Assembly: GCA_001574975.1 (NCBI GenBank)
Contig: KQ965735.1
Coordinates: 200,204 to 264,203 of the forward strand
Length of the DNA stretch: 64,000 nt
Source of the DNA: Gonapodya prolifera JEL478
Lineage: Eukaryota; Monoblepharomycota; Monoblepharidomycetes; Monoblepharidales; Gonapodyaceae
Direction of reading: 5' to 3'
Shown here: piece after piece, positions 35,423 to 46,375 of the stretch
Numbering within the stretch: position 1 is the stretch's first letter
Layout of the letters: each line of letters opens with the position of its first letter
Made by a program: the position numbers and the translations under genes
The notes under the pieces: generated by a model
What the model saw: only the letters and a program-made list of their open reading frames with translations
Told to the model about the DNA's origin: nothing
Database searches by the model: none

Positions 35423-35808
35423 TTTATAATGGTACAACGACTTCAAATTTGTACATAGTAAAATACCACTCTGTCTCCCAGGATCGAGAATCGTGTGAAT
35501 TCCACCGGGTTCAAATCCCCCACACGAACTGATACCCGTACTGATGTGCTATCTGATCACCCTCTGTCACGTAGGAAAGTTCGAAAGAAGAGGAGGAGGG
35601 CGAATCTCAGCCCGCCCTCGTTGGTTGCGCAACAAGGACCAGTGGATGATATGAAAAGTTGCCAGTCCTTTCATCAACTCGGGGCGCCCAATGGCGTGCG
35701 GTGGAGGAGACCGATGTCGCCGGTGAGAAACAGGGACCACGGTGATCACGAGCGTCTGTTGGAAGGTGAAGAGTCGGTACGTCCATAACGCCGCGGGGGA
35801 AAGAGACT

Positions 35809-36024
35809 GTCTTGATGAACGTGGAGATCGCAAGCGTCTTGATGATTGTGGGGATCGAGAGCCCGTGCGCGTGGGTGGAGAGCTGGAGCGTCTCGATGGA
35901 CGTGGGGATGGGTAGAGTCTCGATGAAAGTGGGGACCGAGAGCGTCTCGATAAACGTGGGGATCGTGAGCGCGACGCCGAGGATAGAGATCCCGAGTGTC
36001 TCGATGAGTGTGGGGATCGTGAGC
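35809..36024 (+). repeat. 27-bp minisatellite, eight units
   Basis: Eight consecutive 27-bp units fill 35809-36024 exactly; the consensus starts GTCTCGATGAACGTGGGGAT. In one plus-strand frame each unit gives nine residues, consensus RLDERGDRE, with two diverged units (PVRVGGELE and RDAEDRDPE) that keep the nine-residue phase. Unit four ends in an in-frame TAG at 35913-35915. The minus strand is also open across the array, giving an IPTFIETL-type repeat. Confidence 0.85.
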
Positions 36025-36075
36025 GTCGGAAGGAGGATGTCCGGGTGGTTGCTGCCCGCGATGGTCGGATGGGCG

Positions 36076-36873
36076 TTACAGAAAGTGGAGAGGAGGGTCG
36101 TCGCGCGCGTTGCGGGGTGGTAAAAGGTCGCCAAGTGTCTTTGAAGGTGCGTATAGGTTTCTCAGGTAGGATATGCGGGTGATCCGAATTGGCCGTTGCC
36201 GTGTTTCCTCCTTTCGATCCATCCTTTGTGACTCTTTTGCCGGAGATTTGTCGGCTGCTTTTTGATCGCTATTGCCCTCAGACGTAAGATCTTTCGTGGG
36301 AACAATAGTCAGTTCGCCGTCTTCATGAGGGTAGGGTGAAGCAGCAGAACCACGTAATTGTCCCTCCAAATCATTGAACTTGGCTTTCCACAGCTCCACT
36401 TCCCTGGAGCGCGCCTCCAACATCTCCAACCGATCGTCTGCGAGAGCCATGACCTCTGATTCTGGCTACACATCCTGCACAGGTGCAGCTTGCAGCTCCA
36501 ATTCGAGCGCTTTGACCACGGCTTTTGACTCGGTGTCGTTTTCTGCAGTTGCTCCCCCGAGATCCCCTGCAGCTCCTCGAGCTTCTTCTGTAACTCCAGG
36601 GTGGCGTGTTGGGCAGCTGTCAACGCCCTCAGAGTGACTGCGTGCTCCTCGAGCGCTTTGGTGAGTTTGTCGCACGCCTCATCGCAGCGCGTCCGCCATT
36701 TTCGGCGTCGGAGTTGATTTTGCGTCAAGATGGCGCTGGTTTGTGGTGATAAGCTCGGTAAAGCTCCGCGATCGGAGACCGGACGAGGGACACCAACCCA
36801 CTGCGCCGTGATCGCTCACCTGCAGCGCACCAGACGCGTTCTCCCCGCGAGGAGGGGTGTCTCCCGTGTTCAT
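36076..36873 (-). CDS. unidentified coiled-coil protein, broken as read
   Basis: The ATG at 36873 opens an 18-codon exon (MNTGDTPPRGENASGALQ) with a GTGAGC donor. After a CCAG acceptor, heptad-rich sequence follows: KLTKALEEHAVTLRALTAAQ and HATLELQKKLEELQG, then in another frame TESKAVVKALELELQAAPVQ, and finally MALADDRLEMLEARSREVEL with WKAKFNDLEGQLRG, ending at 36076. The last two blocks are in one frame but separated by a TAG at 36466-36468, and joining the first block needs a frame change with no GT-AG intron in sight. The protein is a plausible coiled coil of about 250 residues, but as read it is a pseudogene, has sequence errors, or has introns I could not place. Confidence 0.38.
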
Positions 36874-37306
36874 TTTGTTGGTGATCGTTGACTTGGGCCC
36901 GGGTGTTTGGTGAGCTCCTCATGGCAGCGGATGACAGTCACAGTAATGCCCTCAGCAGGTTCAGCACTTTCCTTTTGCAACAAAAAGAAGAACAGACCCT
37001 TTTCCATCTAAATTCTTACTCCATCTCTAACAACGAGCCTCCGAATCATCTTTTCAGTGGCCTTGATTTTTGGTGAAATAGTATTTTATATTGGGTCTTC
37101 ACTTCTGCATGCATTGCAAACGTCACGAGCGACGCCCATGCTTCCATATTCTTGTCCTCTGCTTCTCCCTCGCCTCTCTTCTTTCCAAGTCGCAGTTACC
37201 CGCCCACAGGCTGTCCGCTCACTTACTCACATGTGCTTCGTCGATTGGGCACCATTCGGCCGCTCCTTGTTACACAGATGTAGTGCTCCCATTTAAATTA
37301 CAGTTT
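36874..37306. other. intergenic region
   Basis: About 430 bp between a minus-strand start and the next plus-strand start. An open plus frame crosses part of it but shows no conserved motif. Probably a divergent promoter region. Confidence 0.4.
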
Positions 37307-38379
37307 ATGGAAAGGTGTGCGCATGTGATTAACAAGGGCAGCGAGTTTCAGGGCAATGAAAACATAGCAGGTGCTCCGCAACGGTCAGTCAATGACTCAG
37401 ATTCGGCAAAGACACAATCCACTTCTGCGACAGTGCAACAGCAGCAGCCACACCAGCCACCACTTTCATCGATGGCAGCGCAGAAGCGTCAAACTGAGAA
37501 CGTCGCGGGTCCGCAGAAGGACGATGGCGGGGATGGCTCTTGGTATGTCTTTCAGATTGAAGCGAATGCTTTATTTAACTCGTCCAATCTCACCCAGGCA
37601 AAACTTGAGGAGCGGGTAGCGTCGTTGAGACGAATAACGCAGATGTACCGAACGATCCAACCTATTCTGATGCGGGTTGTCAACGCAGCGAGGAGCCAAG
37701 GTATGTTTTCAACATTCCATATCCTTGTCAACGCATTATATTGAAACGATTACGTTCAGATGGAGGTGCACCCGAAGGCAGTGGTGGGAATGCATGGGAT
37801 GGAACTGAACCATCTCCAAGCGGATGGGGAGCGAGTCAAGAAGCAGGCACAAGCGGAGCTAGTGCTACACCGGTACAAGGCGGTGATTGGAGTTCCCAAG
37901 TGACTGGTGAAGGTTCGGGAGGACAGAAAGCGACTTGTGCAACAAACAATCAACACTCCACGTTGGGGAGCTGCAGCGGACAAAAACCTTACATCGAGCG
38001 CAAATGGTTTGGGTGCTGGTGGTGGAGCAGGCACAAGATCTTCTCTCGAAGTTTCCATCGGGGGTCTTGGGTTGGGAGTTTGGGGCGGAGCAGCGACCAG
38101 TGTTGGAGGAGGGGGCGTTTGGGGAGCCGGTGGGGCACCGGCGGGGAAAAACAACGAGTATTGGAGAATGGGGTTCCCGTCCCCGGGGGGTTGGAGGGCT
38201 CTGGTGAGTACTTTGGCACACTGTCGTCAAGTTACATCATTCATTGTTGTTGTTGCAGGTATGATCCACTTTCCGCTGGAATTCGGGGATCCCACCTTGG
38301 TGCGAAATCGGGAAACAATGGGGGCGGAGGAGAAACGAAGAACCGGAGCCAGATCTTGCACGATCTCCAGGCAATATAG
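37307..38379 (+). CDS. unidentified Gln-rich / coiled-coil / Gly-rich protein
   Basis: The ATG at 37307 opens MERCAHVINKGSEFQG, a Gln-rich stretch (ATVQQQQPHQPP) and a helical segment AKLEERVASLRRITQMYRTI, ending at a GTATGT donor near 37701. After the acceptor at 37759 two frames compete. The splice-consistent one is Gly/Ser-rich (DGGAPEGSGGNAWDG) and runs to a stop at 38379. The other starts MEVHPKAVVGMHGMELNHLQ and looks more like a folded helical protein, continuing LVKVREDRKRLVQQTINTPR and a Gly-rich tail, but contains an in-frame TGA at 37901-37903. I do not recognise the family, and the exon structure is unsettled. Confidence 0.35.
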
Positions 38380-38951
38380 GAGGTCCAGTTGGAGGTAATG
38401 TTCGATTCTTCTGGCGCTGACTACTGGCCCCGAATTGAGCAATGCTCGCCATAGATTGGGAAGGAGCTGGAGAAGGAGCTGGAGCTCGTGACGAAAAAGA
38501 AGAATGTTGTGGTACGTCACATTCCTTTCGACAATGTTTCCTTCCGATATGACACCTCTTCCTTCATGTCTGTCTGACTCATTTTGCCTCCAAAACCATC
38601 AACGATGACTACATTACGACTTTTCATATATTAGCTCATCAGATCAATATGTTGATGAATGGTGATGATGTAGATGCTCGTGTTCATGAGAAAGTGATCT
38701 CAAAAAACGAGTTCAAGATAGATCTTATTTAAGTGCTGATCTTGAGCAATGATGCGAAACGAAAGACAAAAAGCAATATTCGAGACGTCATGAATGTGGG
38801 ATGCCATCCATTAGGTCCAAGTCCATCCGTTTAGGCATCCTCTCTCTGTTTAGAGCGAGGAGCTTAGCGTGAGTTCGATCGATAGTATTGCTAGCCACTC
38901 TGAAGGTGCCTAGACTTTTATAATAGAACGTTTGGTAATTATATAAAACGT
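38380..38951. other. AT-richer intergenic region
   Basis: Between a plus-strand gene end and the deubiquitinase stop I see no coding exon, no tRNA cloverleaf and no clear repeat. Base composition is more AT-rich than the surrounding genes. Confidence 0.45.
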
Positions 38952-41900
38952 TCATGCTTCACTAGCTAGTCCACTGGACATCTCCCGCCCGTCGCGATCC
39001 GCCATTCGTACGTCACCATTGGGGTCCATAAGTGCTTGAACATTGGGAGGAAGATCTGGTCCGTATGTCGGTCCATTTGCATCCATTTGAGCCCCATCGT
39101 CGGGAAACGAGACAGGAATGGAGGGGAACCGCCGAACATACTCATCTCGAACTTCTTGGAATCGGGTAAACACGTCCACAATGCTGTTGATCTCTAAAGA
39201 TCAAAAAGTCGTCAGGATTAGTATCAAGAGTAAAAGACACTGGGCGTCCGTACCTTCCTGGCGAACGTAAACAAGGCAGTAAGCGTTGGCATTTCCGCCA
39301 CGATCTCTGAAGACTTCGGCAGGGTCAACTGGTGTGACCATTGTATCATTGTACTTCAGCCACCGGGGGCCAAACGGGCCAGAAGGGTCGTGAATAAATA
39401 TCCAATACTGGTTTCAGTAATAACGGCGGAACGGCACAAATTTTAGTTATAAGAAGGTCAACATTTTGCATGCAAATAACTCACGTGCCCAAACATGGCT
39501 TCTCCTTCATGTAACAGAACAGCATGAAGCGCGTACTTGGAATCTTCTGTAGAAAGCTCGTCCCACACCGTTTTCAGTTCGTCTTTACATCGTTGGATGA
39601 GCCCCTGACATTCTTTTGCAAACGACACCTATGACTGGGCGATTATACTTTGGTAAAAGGGAGGCTTGCCGTACCTTCTTTCACTCTTCGCGCTTCATGC
39701 ACTTGCTGCATCAAGCCTTCCACATTTTGTTCACGAATTGTCGGCGGTACGGTTATGTCGTTCATGACAAATTGAAGTGTTTGCTCGAACTCCTGGGAAC
39801 ACACAGCGACCGACGTCAGCATTCCGATACCGGAACCATTTTATCTACCCAAAAAAAAAATTGAGCTTAAAGGACAAAAGACGCACCTCAGGATTCCCCG
39901 CTTCCTTCATCCTTATTTCTAACATCGCAATCTCATTCCGCAGCTCCTGTTCCTTCTCAATCACCTTCTTCCGGCTGTCCCAAGGGTGCTCAAACCTTCC
40001 CACATCCAGGTGAGCCGGGAATTCGGTGAACACGTTCGACTTCCACGACCGTCCCTGCCCAGCGTCAAACTGCACTCGATTGAGAATGATGGTCAGCACG
40101 GGCGGCGTCCGTGCCAGAACCACGTGCCGCCGTGCCGCCGCGTCGCCCTCGTAGGTCACCTGCGCTTCACCAAAGTAGGCATCAAGCGATGACACAAGCG
40201 TGTCATGCGCCTGAACCAACAAGTGGGAGAAAGACTCCTCCTTAGTGGCGGTCTTTGGCGCCTCGGCGTCGGGCGGATGGTATGACAAGTGCTGCGTGAC
40301 AGTGCCATAGAAGAGCGTTTGTACGAGTGTGGTAGGTGCCGATGACGACGCCGCGTCAGGGTCCACCTTGACCCATCCTTGCTGGACGTCCTCTGTGACG
40401 GTGCGGGAGGCCCCCACGCTGGCGTCGCGCTTTCGCTTACCGCCTGAAATCGTGCGGAAGATCGAGGCCGCCGATGAAGCCGCGATGGCCGTAAGAGAGG
40501 ACGAGGAGGACGACGTTGGTGGGGGGCTGCTCTCGGAATCGGACTGATGTTGCGTGGCGGGTTTTGGCTGAGCAGAGGCCGACCGAGTCAGCACCTTCTC
40601 AAGAATACCGTTGACGCTGTCCATTGCCTCGGTCATATCCTGCTGCATTCCGAGGGAATACTGGTCAGTTGTCGCTGACGAGCTCTGTCCGTTACTGCTT
40701 TCAGGCCCATTATCCTGCAGAGTCCCGTCGGTTCCAACCACACTCTTCAGATGCTGGTCCACCCACTCGACTTCGGGCTGCATGATTATGCCAACAAGTT
40801 CTTTGGCGGGCGCTACAGCGCGGGATTGGGAGAAAATGAGCCGGGCGAAGAGGTTGGCAGTATGGGTCAAGACTGACAACAGTGACACGTGAAGACGGGG
40901 CAAAGAAACCAAAAGCAGCACGGAGGATTCAAAAATTATCACATCGCGCGCACGCAAAAAAAAAAAATTCAAGATCGCGAAACCCACACAAGCGGTCCCT
41001 CATAGCCAGCACCTCATTGCGTGCTTCCTTCCCGGTCCTATCCTGTGCCGGCTGGTCCTCTGCCTCTACTCTCTCGACCTGGACCACTTCTGCATCCTCC
41101 ACGGATGCACTACCTCCTCCCTCCCCACCGTTGGAGCCCGCCACATCAACTCCGTAGACCTCATCCAAAACTCCATCCCGGACGGGCCTGAGACTAAATA
41201 GCAACTGTAACACCGAATTCAAGTAGCACGTCGCTCCTAAATTTGCCAGTCCTGCTGGAACATCTCCTAACAAGGCAGCGTCACCGGGAACGTCCTCCAC
41301 AACCACTGGCACCTCCCACACACCACCGTCACCCTCCCCGTCGGCGATGGCAGGACACCCTTCTTCCGCCCACCGCACGGCCCATTCCCACCCTCTATGG
41401 GTCCCGACAACACGCACGGCACGAATGACACGGTCGCGAAGTCCGGGCGACTCTTCGAGACGCACGGCGACACACGAGCGGAACAGGCCGGCGTCGGCGG
41501 GCATGTTCGAGGATACGTCCAGTAGCGCATAGGCTGAGCCCAAATCCGGGTCCGACGCCGGGATCGGGGCGGCCGCGGGCGGGAGTAAGGGGTAGGTTGG
41601 GAACGGAGCATACGGATCTGAGGTGGTTGGTTCGGCGGTAGGTTCCCACATGACCTGACGGGTCCTGGGAGGGATAGGGCGACGTGGGTCCGGGGCGGAC
41701 ATGGGCACGGGCGCGGGCATTACCGCTCTGGGATCGACGCCCGTGTCGTAGTGGCGGGCAGAGCGTTGCGATGCTTCGGCCATGTCGATGTCGCTGACGA
41801 GGGTAGATGCCTGAGACATATCCATGTCGCCCACGCCCACTCCCGCCATCTCGAGGGACGAGATCGTGGCGACTTCCAGCTCCAAATCGTCGTCCCGCCG

Positions 41901-44397
41901 CGCGGATGCGAGCCGGGCGGCGGCGGGGATGTACACCGACGACGCGAGAAGGGGCTGGTGTTTGCACAGGAGGCGCAGGGCGTGCAAGACGGCAGGGCGT
42001 GGATCGGTACTACCACCCGTGGAAGTGTTTGGTGTGGGGAGAGAGTGGTGCATTGATGTGTGGGATTTGTGTGGGTTACATTGGGCGTGGATTCCAGTGG
42101 GTGTGTGCAGCGTGGTGTATGGTAGGAAGTACGTTGTGGACCCACATGATGTGTCATAGCGAGTCGATCATGGCGAGTGAGACAACACGAACTCAATTGT
42201 GCCGACTAAAACCTCCAACTCACTCTGCGACACCCAACACCGCTGTCTCGGGCATTCCACGACCTTCGTATTTCTGGGTGAACCCCACTTTGTCAGCACC
42301 AAGAAACACTTTGAGGAGGGAGAGTGATGTGGAGTGGGGTCGGAAGGAGGGGGGCGAGGGGTCTGGGTTCGGTGTGGGGCATGGGGTGGGAGTTATTCAA
42401 AGCGTTTTGAGGTTGTCAGACACACGTCAAAACAGAAGAACAAGTAAACATGAGGGCCTGATCCTACGCACGCACAGGCGCAGGTCCTAAGCCGACCTGT
42501 CACCCCATGCGGCCTTCGCCAGACATCATGAGAGTTCCGCGCTCCGCATACGGCACAGACATGGCACATCTGCGCGCATCCACTCGAAACCACCTCGTGC
42601 TCATGTAGAAGCACACACGTCCGCTCTGGGTCTCTGTCCGCCCAAGCCATCTACCACCGCATCCTCGTTTCCAAGCAACCCCTACGGCCCCCCTTTACCC
42701 CAAACCCAAGCAAAACGCACCTCCGCCCATCGCCTTACGCCATGCCCACCACGCAAACGCGCACTCCCATGCCGCCCTATCGAGTCTCTTGATCGTCTCT
42801 TCGTCTCCCCGCGTCATGTGGTCCTGTATGGAATCCTCGTAGTCTGGCGAGGCGGTGGAGACGGGGGCGGGGGCGGAGCTGGAAGTTGGACGGAGGAACG
42901 AGAATGGTGGAGGGTGGAACATGCCATCGCCGACGGGTGTGTTCCCATCCTGTGGGGTGAAGCCGAGGGAGATGAGGAATGCAGAGCTGTCGGGGAAGAG
43001 GGGGAGGGAAAAACCGTGAGTTGGCGGAACGGAAACCAACAAATCGAGATGTGTGATGGGGTTCCGCCAGACCGAGAAGAACACCTTAGCGTGCTTGACC
43101 CGAATCCCCGCCATCCACACTGGCTCTCGTTGTCGCTCCAGCTGCACGCCATGGTACCCACACAGTCCCCAGTTCAGTCGCCAGGGACTGAATCCGCTCT
43201 ACGCTCCACGCCCGCCAGCAGCTGAGGTCCGTACCCCCGAAACCCCAACCCCAACCACCACGTGCCGACGTGTACTCACCCGCCCTTCGCCTCGCCGACA
43301 TACTTGTCGAGCGCCGTTCCGTGCCCGTACGCGATGGCCTTGCGCATATCCGGGCGGCGTGTATCCGTGCGCGGGCCGTCGTTGTCCTCTTGCTCCTGTC
43401 CCTGTCCACCGCCGCCGTGCGCGTCGGAGGACTTGTCGCCGTCCACCTCCTGCGTAACCACGTGTCTGTCCGCATCCACGCCCTCTGCCGCACGGGAGCC
43501 CTCCTGGGCCTTGATCTCGCGTTCCGGCGACGGGGAAGGGGAGGGAAGTGGGGAGGACGCGGGCCACGTGCCGGGCGCGAGGAGTGCCGAGAGCTGTGAT
43601 GACTTTTTGGGCGTGGTGGTGAGGGGGGATGAGGAGGGTTTGAACAAGTGGGCGCCGGACCTGGCGGATGGAGTGCCAGTGGCTATTCCAGGGGGTCCTT
43701 GTGCTGGTCCAGGCATATCTCCACGCCCACTCCGATCACTTCTTCCACGCCAGTCCACGCCGTCCAAGATGTCCAGTGGAATGGCGCCTCGGGTCCACGT
43801 GATAACGCAGCGGAATACGTCAAACACTTCTGGGTGCGTTCTGTGGACGAGGAGTTTCGCCCAGACACTGTGGGAAACGACTGGTTCGAAGAATGTGACC
43901 GAGAGCGTGGCGAGACAATCGCAGCAGGTGTACGTTGTTGTGAGCGAGTCTCCGTCTGTGGTGGGTAAGGGAGGAGGGGAGTTGGGAGTGTGGAAGTGAC
44001 AGTAGGGGTGAGGAGACGAGGAAGGGAGCAGCGGGGCAGGCTGCGCGCGGAGGGAGAGCCGGCAAGCGAGTCTGCAGTTTGCGCATATGAGCAGCAGCGC
44101 GTCGGGATGCGGTGATGTTATGAGTGGTTGCGAGCGGTGTTGCGGTGTAGCCGGGAGAAGGGAGGGGAACGTTGCCCTTAGCGGTGGCATTCTGTCGAGT
44201 CCGCGCCTGTTGGATGCTGCGTTTCTGGCTTCGCTGTCCTCGACAAACAGTCTGTGCTCGTGGGCGTCGAACGCGTGCCAGACGTGCTGCAGGCCCTCGC
44301 ATGGCGATGGAGTTGCGTGCGAAAAGGGCGACGCGGTGCTCAGAAGAGAAAACAGGAAAGTCGGCAGCGCGGACATCCCAGGCGCGGGGGCACTCAT
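38952..44397 (-). CDS. large ubiquitin-specific protease (Ubp2 / USP25-USP28 type)
   Basis: A multi-exon gene read from the ATG at 44397 to the stop at 38952. The catalytic cysteine box is GLANLGATCYLNSVLQLLF (near 41250-41200). A long insertion follows with QPEVEWVDQHL and a lysine/serine-rich segment, then TPPVLTIILNRVQFD, and the histidine box YALHAVLLHEGEA, GHYWIFIHDP and WLKYNDTMVTPVD, ending NANAYCLVYV. This is closest to USP25/28 and yeast Ubp2. The long N-terminal region (42.7-44.4 kb) has CxxC pairs and helical segments resembling the extended N-terminus of Ubp2 proteins; several introns there were only partly resolved. The enzyme removes ubiquitin from substrates in cytosol or nucleus; the specific target is unknown. 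The start lies about 50 bp from the divergent Cns1 gene. Confidence 0.82.
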
Positions 44398-44447
44398 GTT
44401 GCGTGGGGTGCTGCCGTGGCCTGACCACAGACACGCTCTCTCACGAA
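44398..44447. promoter_or_regulatory. 50-bp spacer between divergent Ubp2-like and Cns1 starts
   Basis: The two ATGs are separated by only 50 bp, so promoter elements must overlap 5' coding sequence, or at least one start is further downstream than modelled. Confidence 0.35.
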
Positions 44448-46375
44448 ATGTCTTCACCTCACCCTCCACCACACACGCCACACACTCCCGCGCGCGCAGA
44501 TGCAGACGACGACGACTTCCCCTTCCCAGTCCCGAAACCGGACCCATCAAAAGCGAACTTGTCTGCGGACGAGTGGGTCGCAGAGCTGCAGCAGCATCCA
44601 TTCTTCATGACCCACTTGCCATCCGACACGAAGAGCAACTCTTACGTGACTGCGCTGCAGGAGGTGCTGTACGATGGCACGCCAGATGGTGAGTTGATTG
44701 GACAGAAGAGAGGGCGAGTGGGTTGAGATGGGGAATGCCATCAGTCTAACATACGGAGGTGGAAGTGGAACAAGACCAATTGCTGGGAGTCGGAGCAATA
44801 CACTATTCTACGACGGATGCACGTGTGGAGTAGAATGAGACTGCGTGATTTGGCGAGTGGAGGTGAATGGAGACATGGAGACTCGGCGAATGACCCCATT
44901 GTGAACAACGCAGAGATTACACTGCCGTTCATGACATGAGGAGCTTGACACGCATCTCGTACACCAAAATCATCGAGATATCTTTTTCTTTTCTACTTAC
45001 CAAAGGAGAGGGGACGGGCTTCAGTCACCGAGCTATTATTCCTCTCTTCTCTGACTCAATCTCTCACATCTCATCCCACACCACCCACCCCCACCACAGA
45101 AATCGCCACAAACTTCAAAACCCAAGGCAACGAAGCATACCGCGCCGGCCGCTCCTCCTACCCGGACGCCATCACGTTCTACTCCAAGGGCATCGCCGCC
45201 TCTCCGACCGACTCCTCGCTCCTTTCCGTGCTCTACGCAAACCGCGCCGCAGTCCACCTCGAACTGGGTAATCACAGGTCCGCGGCTGAGGATGCCTCGA
45301 GGGCTGTGCAGGCTGATGCGTCCAATGTGAAGGCGTGGTACCGAGGCGCGAGGGCTAGATTGGGGTTGGAGGATGTCGTGGAGGCTGAGAGGTTGGTCGA
45401 AGAAGGGTTGAAGGTGAGGAGCGTGTCGACTTGCGGAGTCACGAACTCCAGTTGGAGTAGTTACGCCAAAAGCGCATTATCATGCGTGAAGTACATGTTA
45501 TGTGGCGAAGAAGAATTAACTTGCGCGGAGCGCATATGCAGTCGACAGACAGACGAGGCGAATTATCTTTCGCGGAGCGGATTATTGAGTTCAGAGTGTG
45601 TCCTTGGATGAGTATGACACGGAACGGACGCGAAGGAGGATTTTGGACGCTGCCCCCCCTTCCACCTTCATTTGGAACTTCTGACACCCGTGCTTTGCCC
45701 ACCTCAACCCCCAAGCTCGACCCCGCTAACGCGCCCATAATCACACTCCGCGCCACCATCGAATCCAAACGCGCGGACCTCCTCGCCGCCCAACGCCGGC
45801 GCGAAGAACGCGAGCGGGTCGAAAATGTGCGGGCGCAGATGGTCGAGCGGGCGTTGAAGGACCGCGGGGTATGCGTTCTTCCTTCCTCTGCATCCGCCTC
45901 CGCTTCCTCGGACGACTCGCACTCACCCGCGCCGGACCTCCCTCGCCCTACGCTGGACACAACGACCAAACCCGCCACGCTGCGCCTCCCCGTGCTGTTT
46001 TTGTACCCCGAGCACGCGCAGACGGATCTCGTCCAGGTCGCGTCCGAGCACGACGCGCTCGCGGACCACCTTGACGAGGTTCTTGCAGAGTCCCCGCCCT
46101 GGGACTCGGGGGGCGTGTACGGAGCAGCCAAGGTCGATATATGGGTCCAAGTGCCCCTGGATCCTCCTGGAGCGAGCGCGTCGGGAGGAAGCGCGTGGGC
46201 GTCGGACCCGTCGCGTACAAGAATAGTGCGAGTCGGGAGGGACAGGACTGTCGGCGACGTTGCGCGGACGAAGGGACTCGTGGTGTGGGATGGCGTGTTA
46301 AGCGTGGTGGTGTTGCCGAAGAAGGGAAAGTTCACCGTGGCGTTTTTGAAGGCGTTTAAGGAGAGGGTCATGTAG
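44448..46375 (+). CDS. CNS1: Hsp90 co-chaperone Cns1 / TTC4 (TPR protein)
   Basis: Exon 1 from the ATG at 44448 reads through DDDDFPFPVPKPDPSKANLS, ADEWVAELQQHPFFMTHLPS and LQEVLYDGTPD. After a long intron, exon 2 gives TPR repeats: TNFKTQGNEAYRAGRSSYPD, VLYANRAAVHLELGNHRSAA and NVKAWYRGARARLGLEDV. A second, roughly 280-nt intron precedes the last exon, which encodes a charged helix and the C-terminal wheel domain with LPVLFLYPEHAQTDLVQ and PWDSGGVYGAAKVDIWVQVP. The stop is at 46375. Cns1/TTC4 binds the Hsp90 and Hsp70 C-termini through its TPR domain and is essential in yeast, where it also supports translation elongation factor folding. The intron at about 45416-45710 contains no other gene that I can see. 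Confidence 0.9.

Noticed and set aside
35500-35530. tRNA-like T-arm (GGGTTCAAATCCC)
   Set aside because: The GTTCAAATCC core is tempting, but no matching acceptor stem, D-arm or anticodon arm could be placed upstream.
35607-36134. Minus-strand frame with IPTFIETL repeats as a gene
   Set aside because: It is the complement of the 27-bp minisatellite and is open mainly because the repeat has no stops in that frame. It is kept only as a remark on the repeat.
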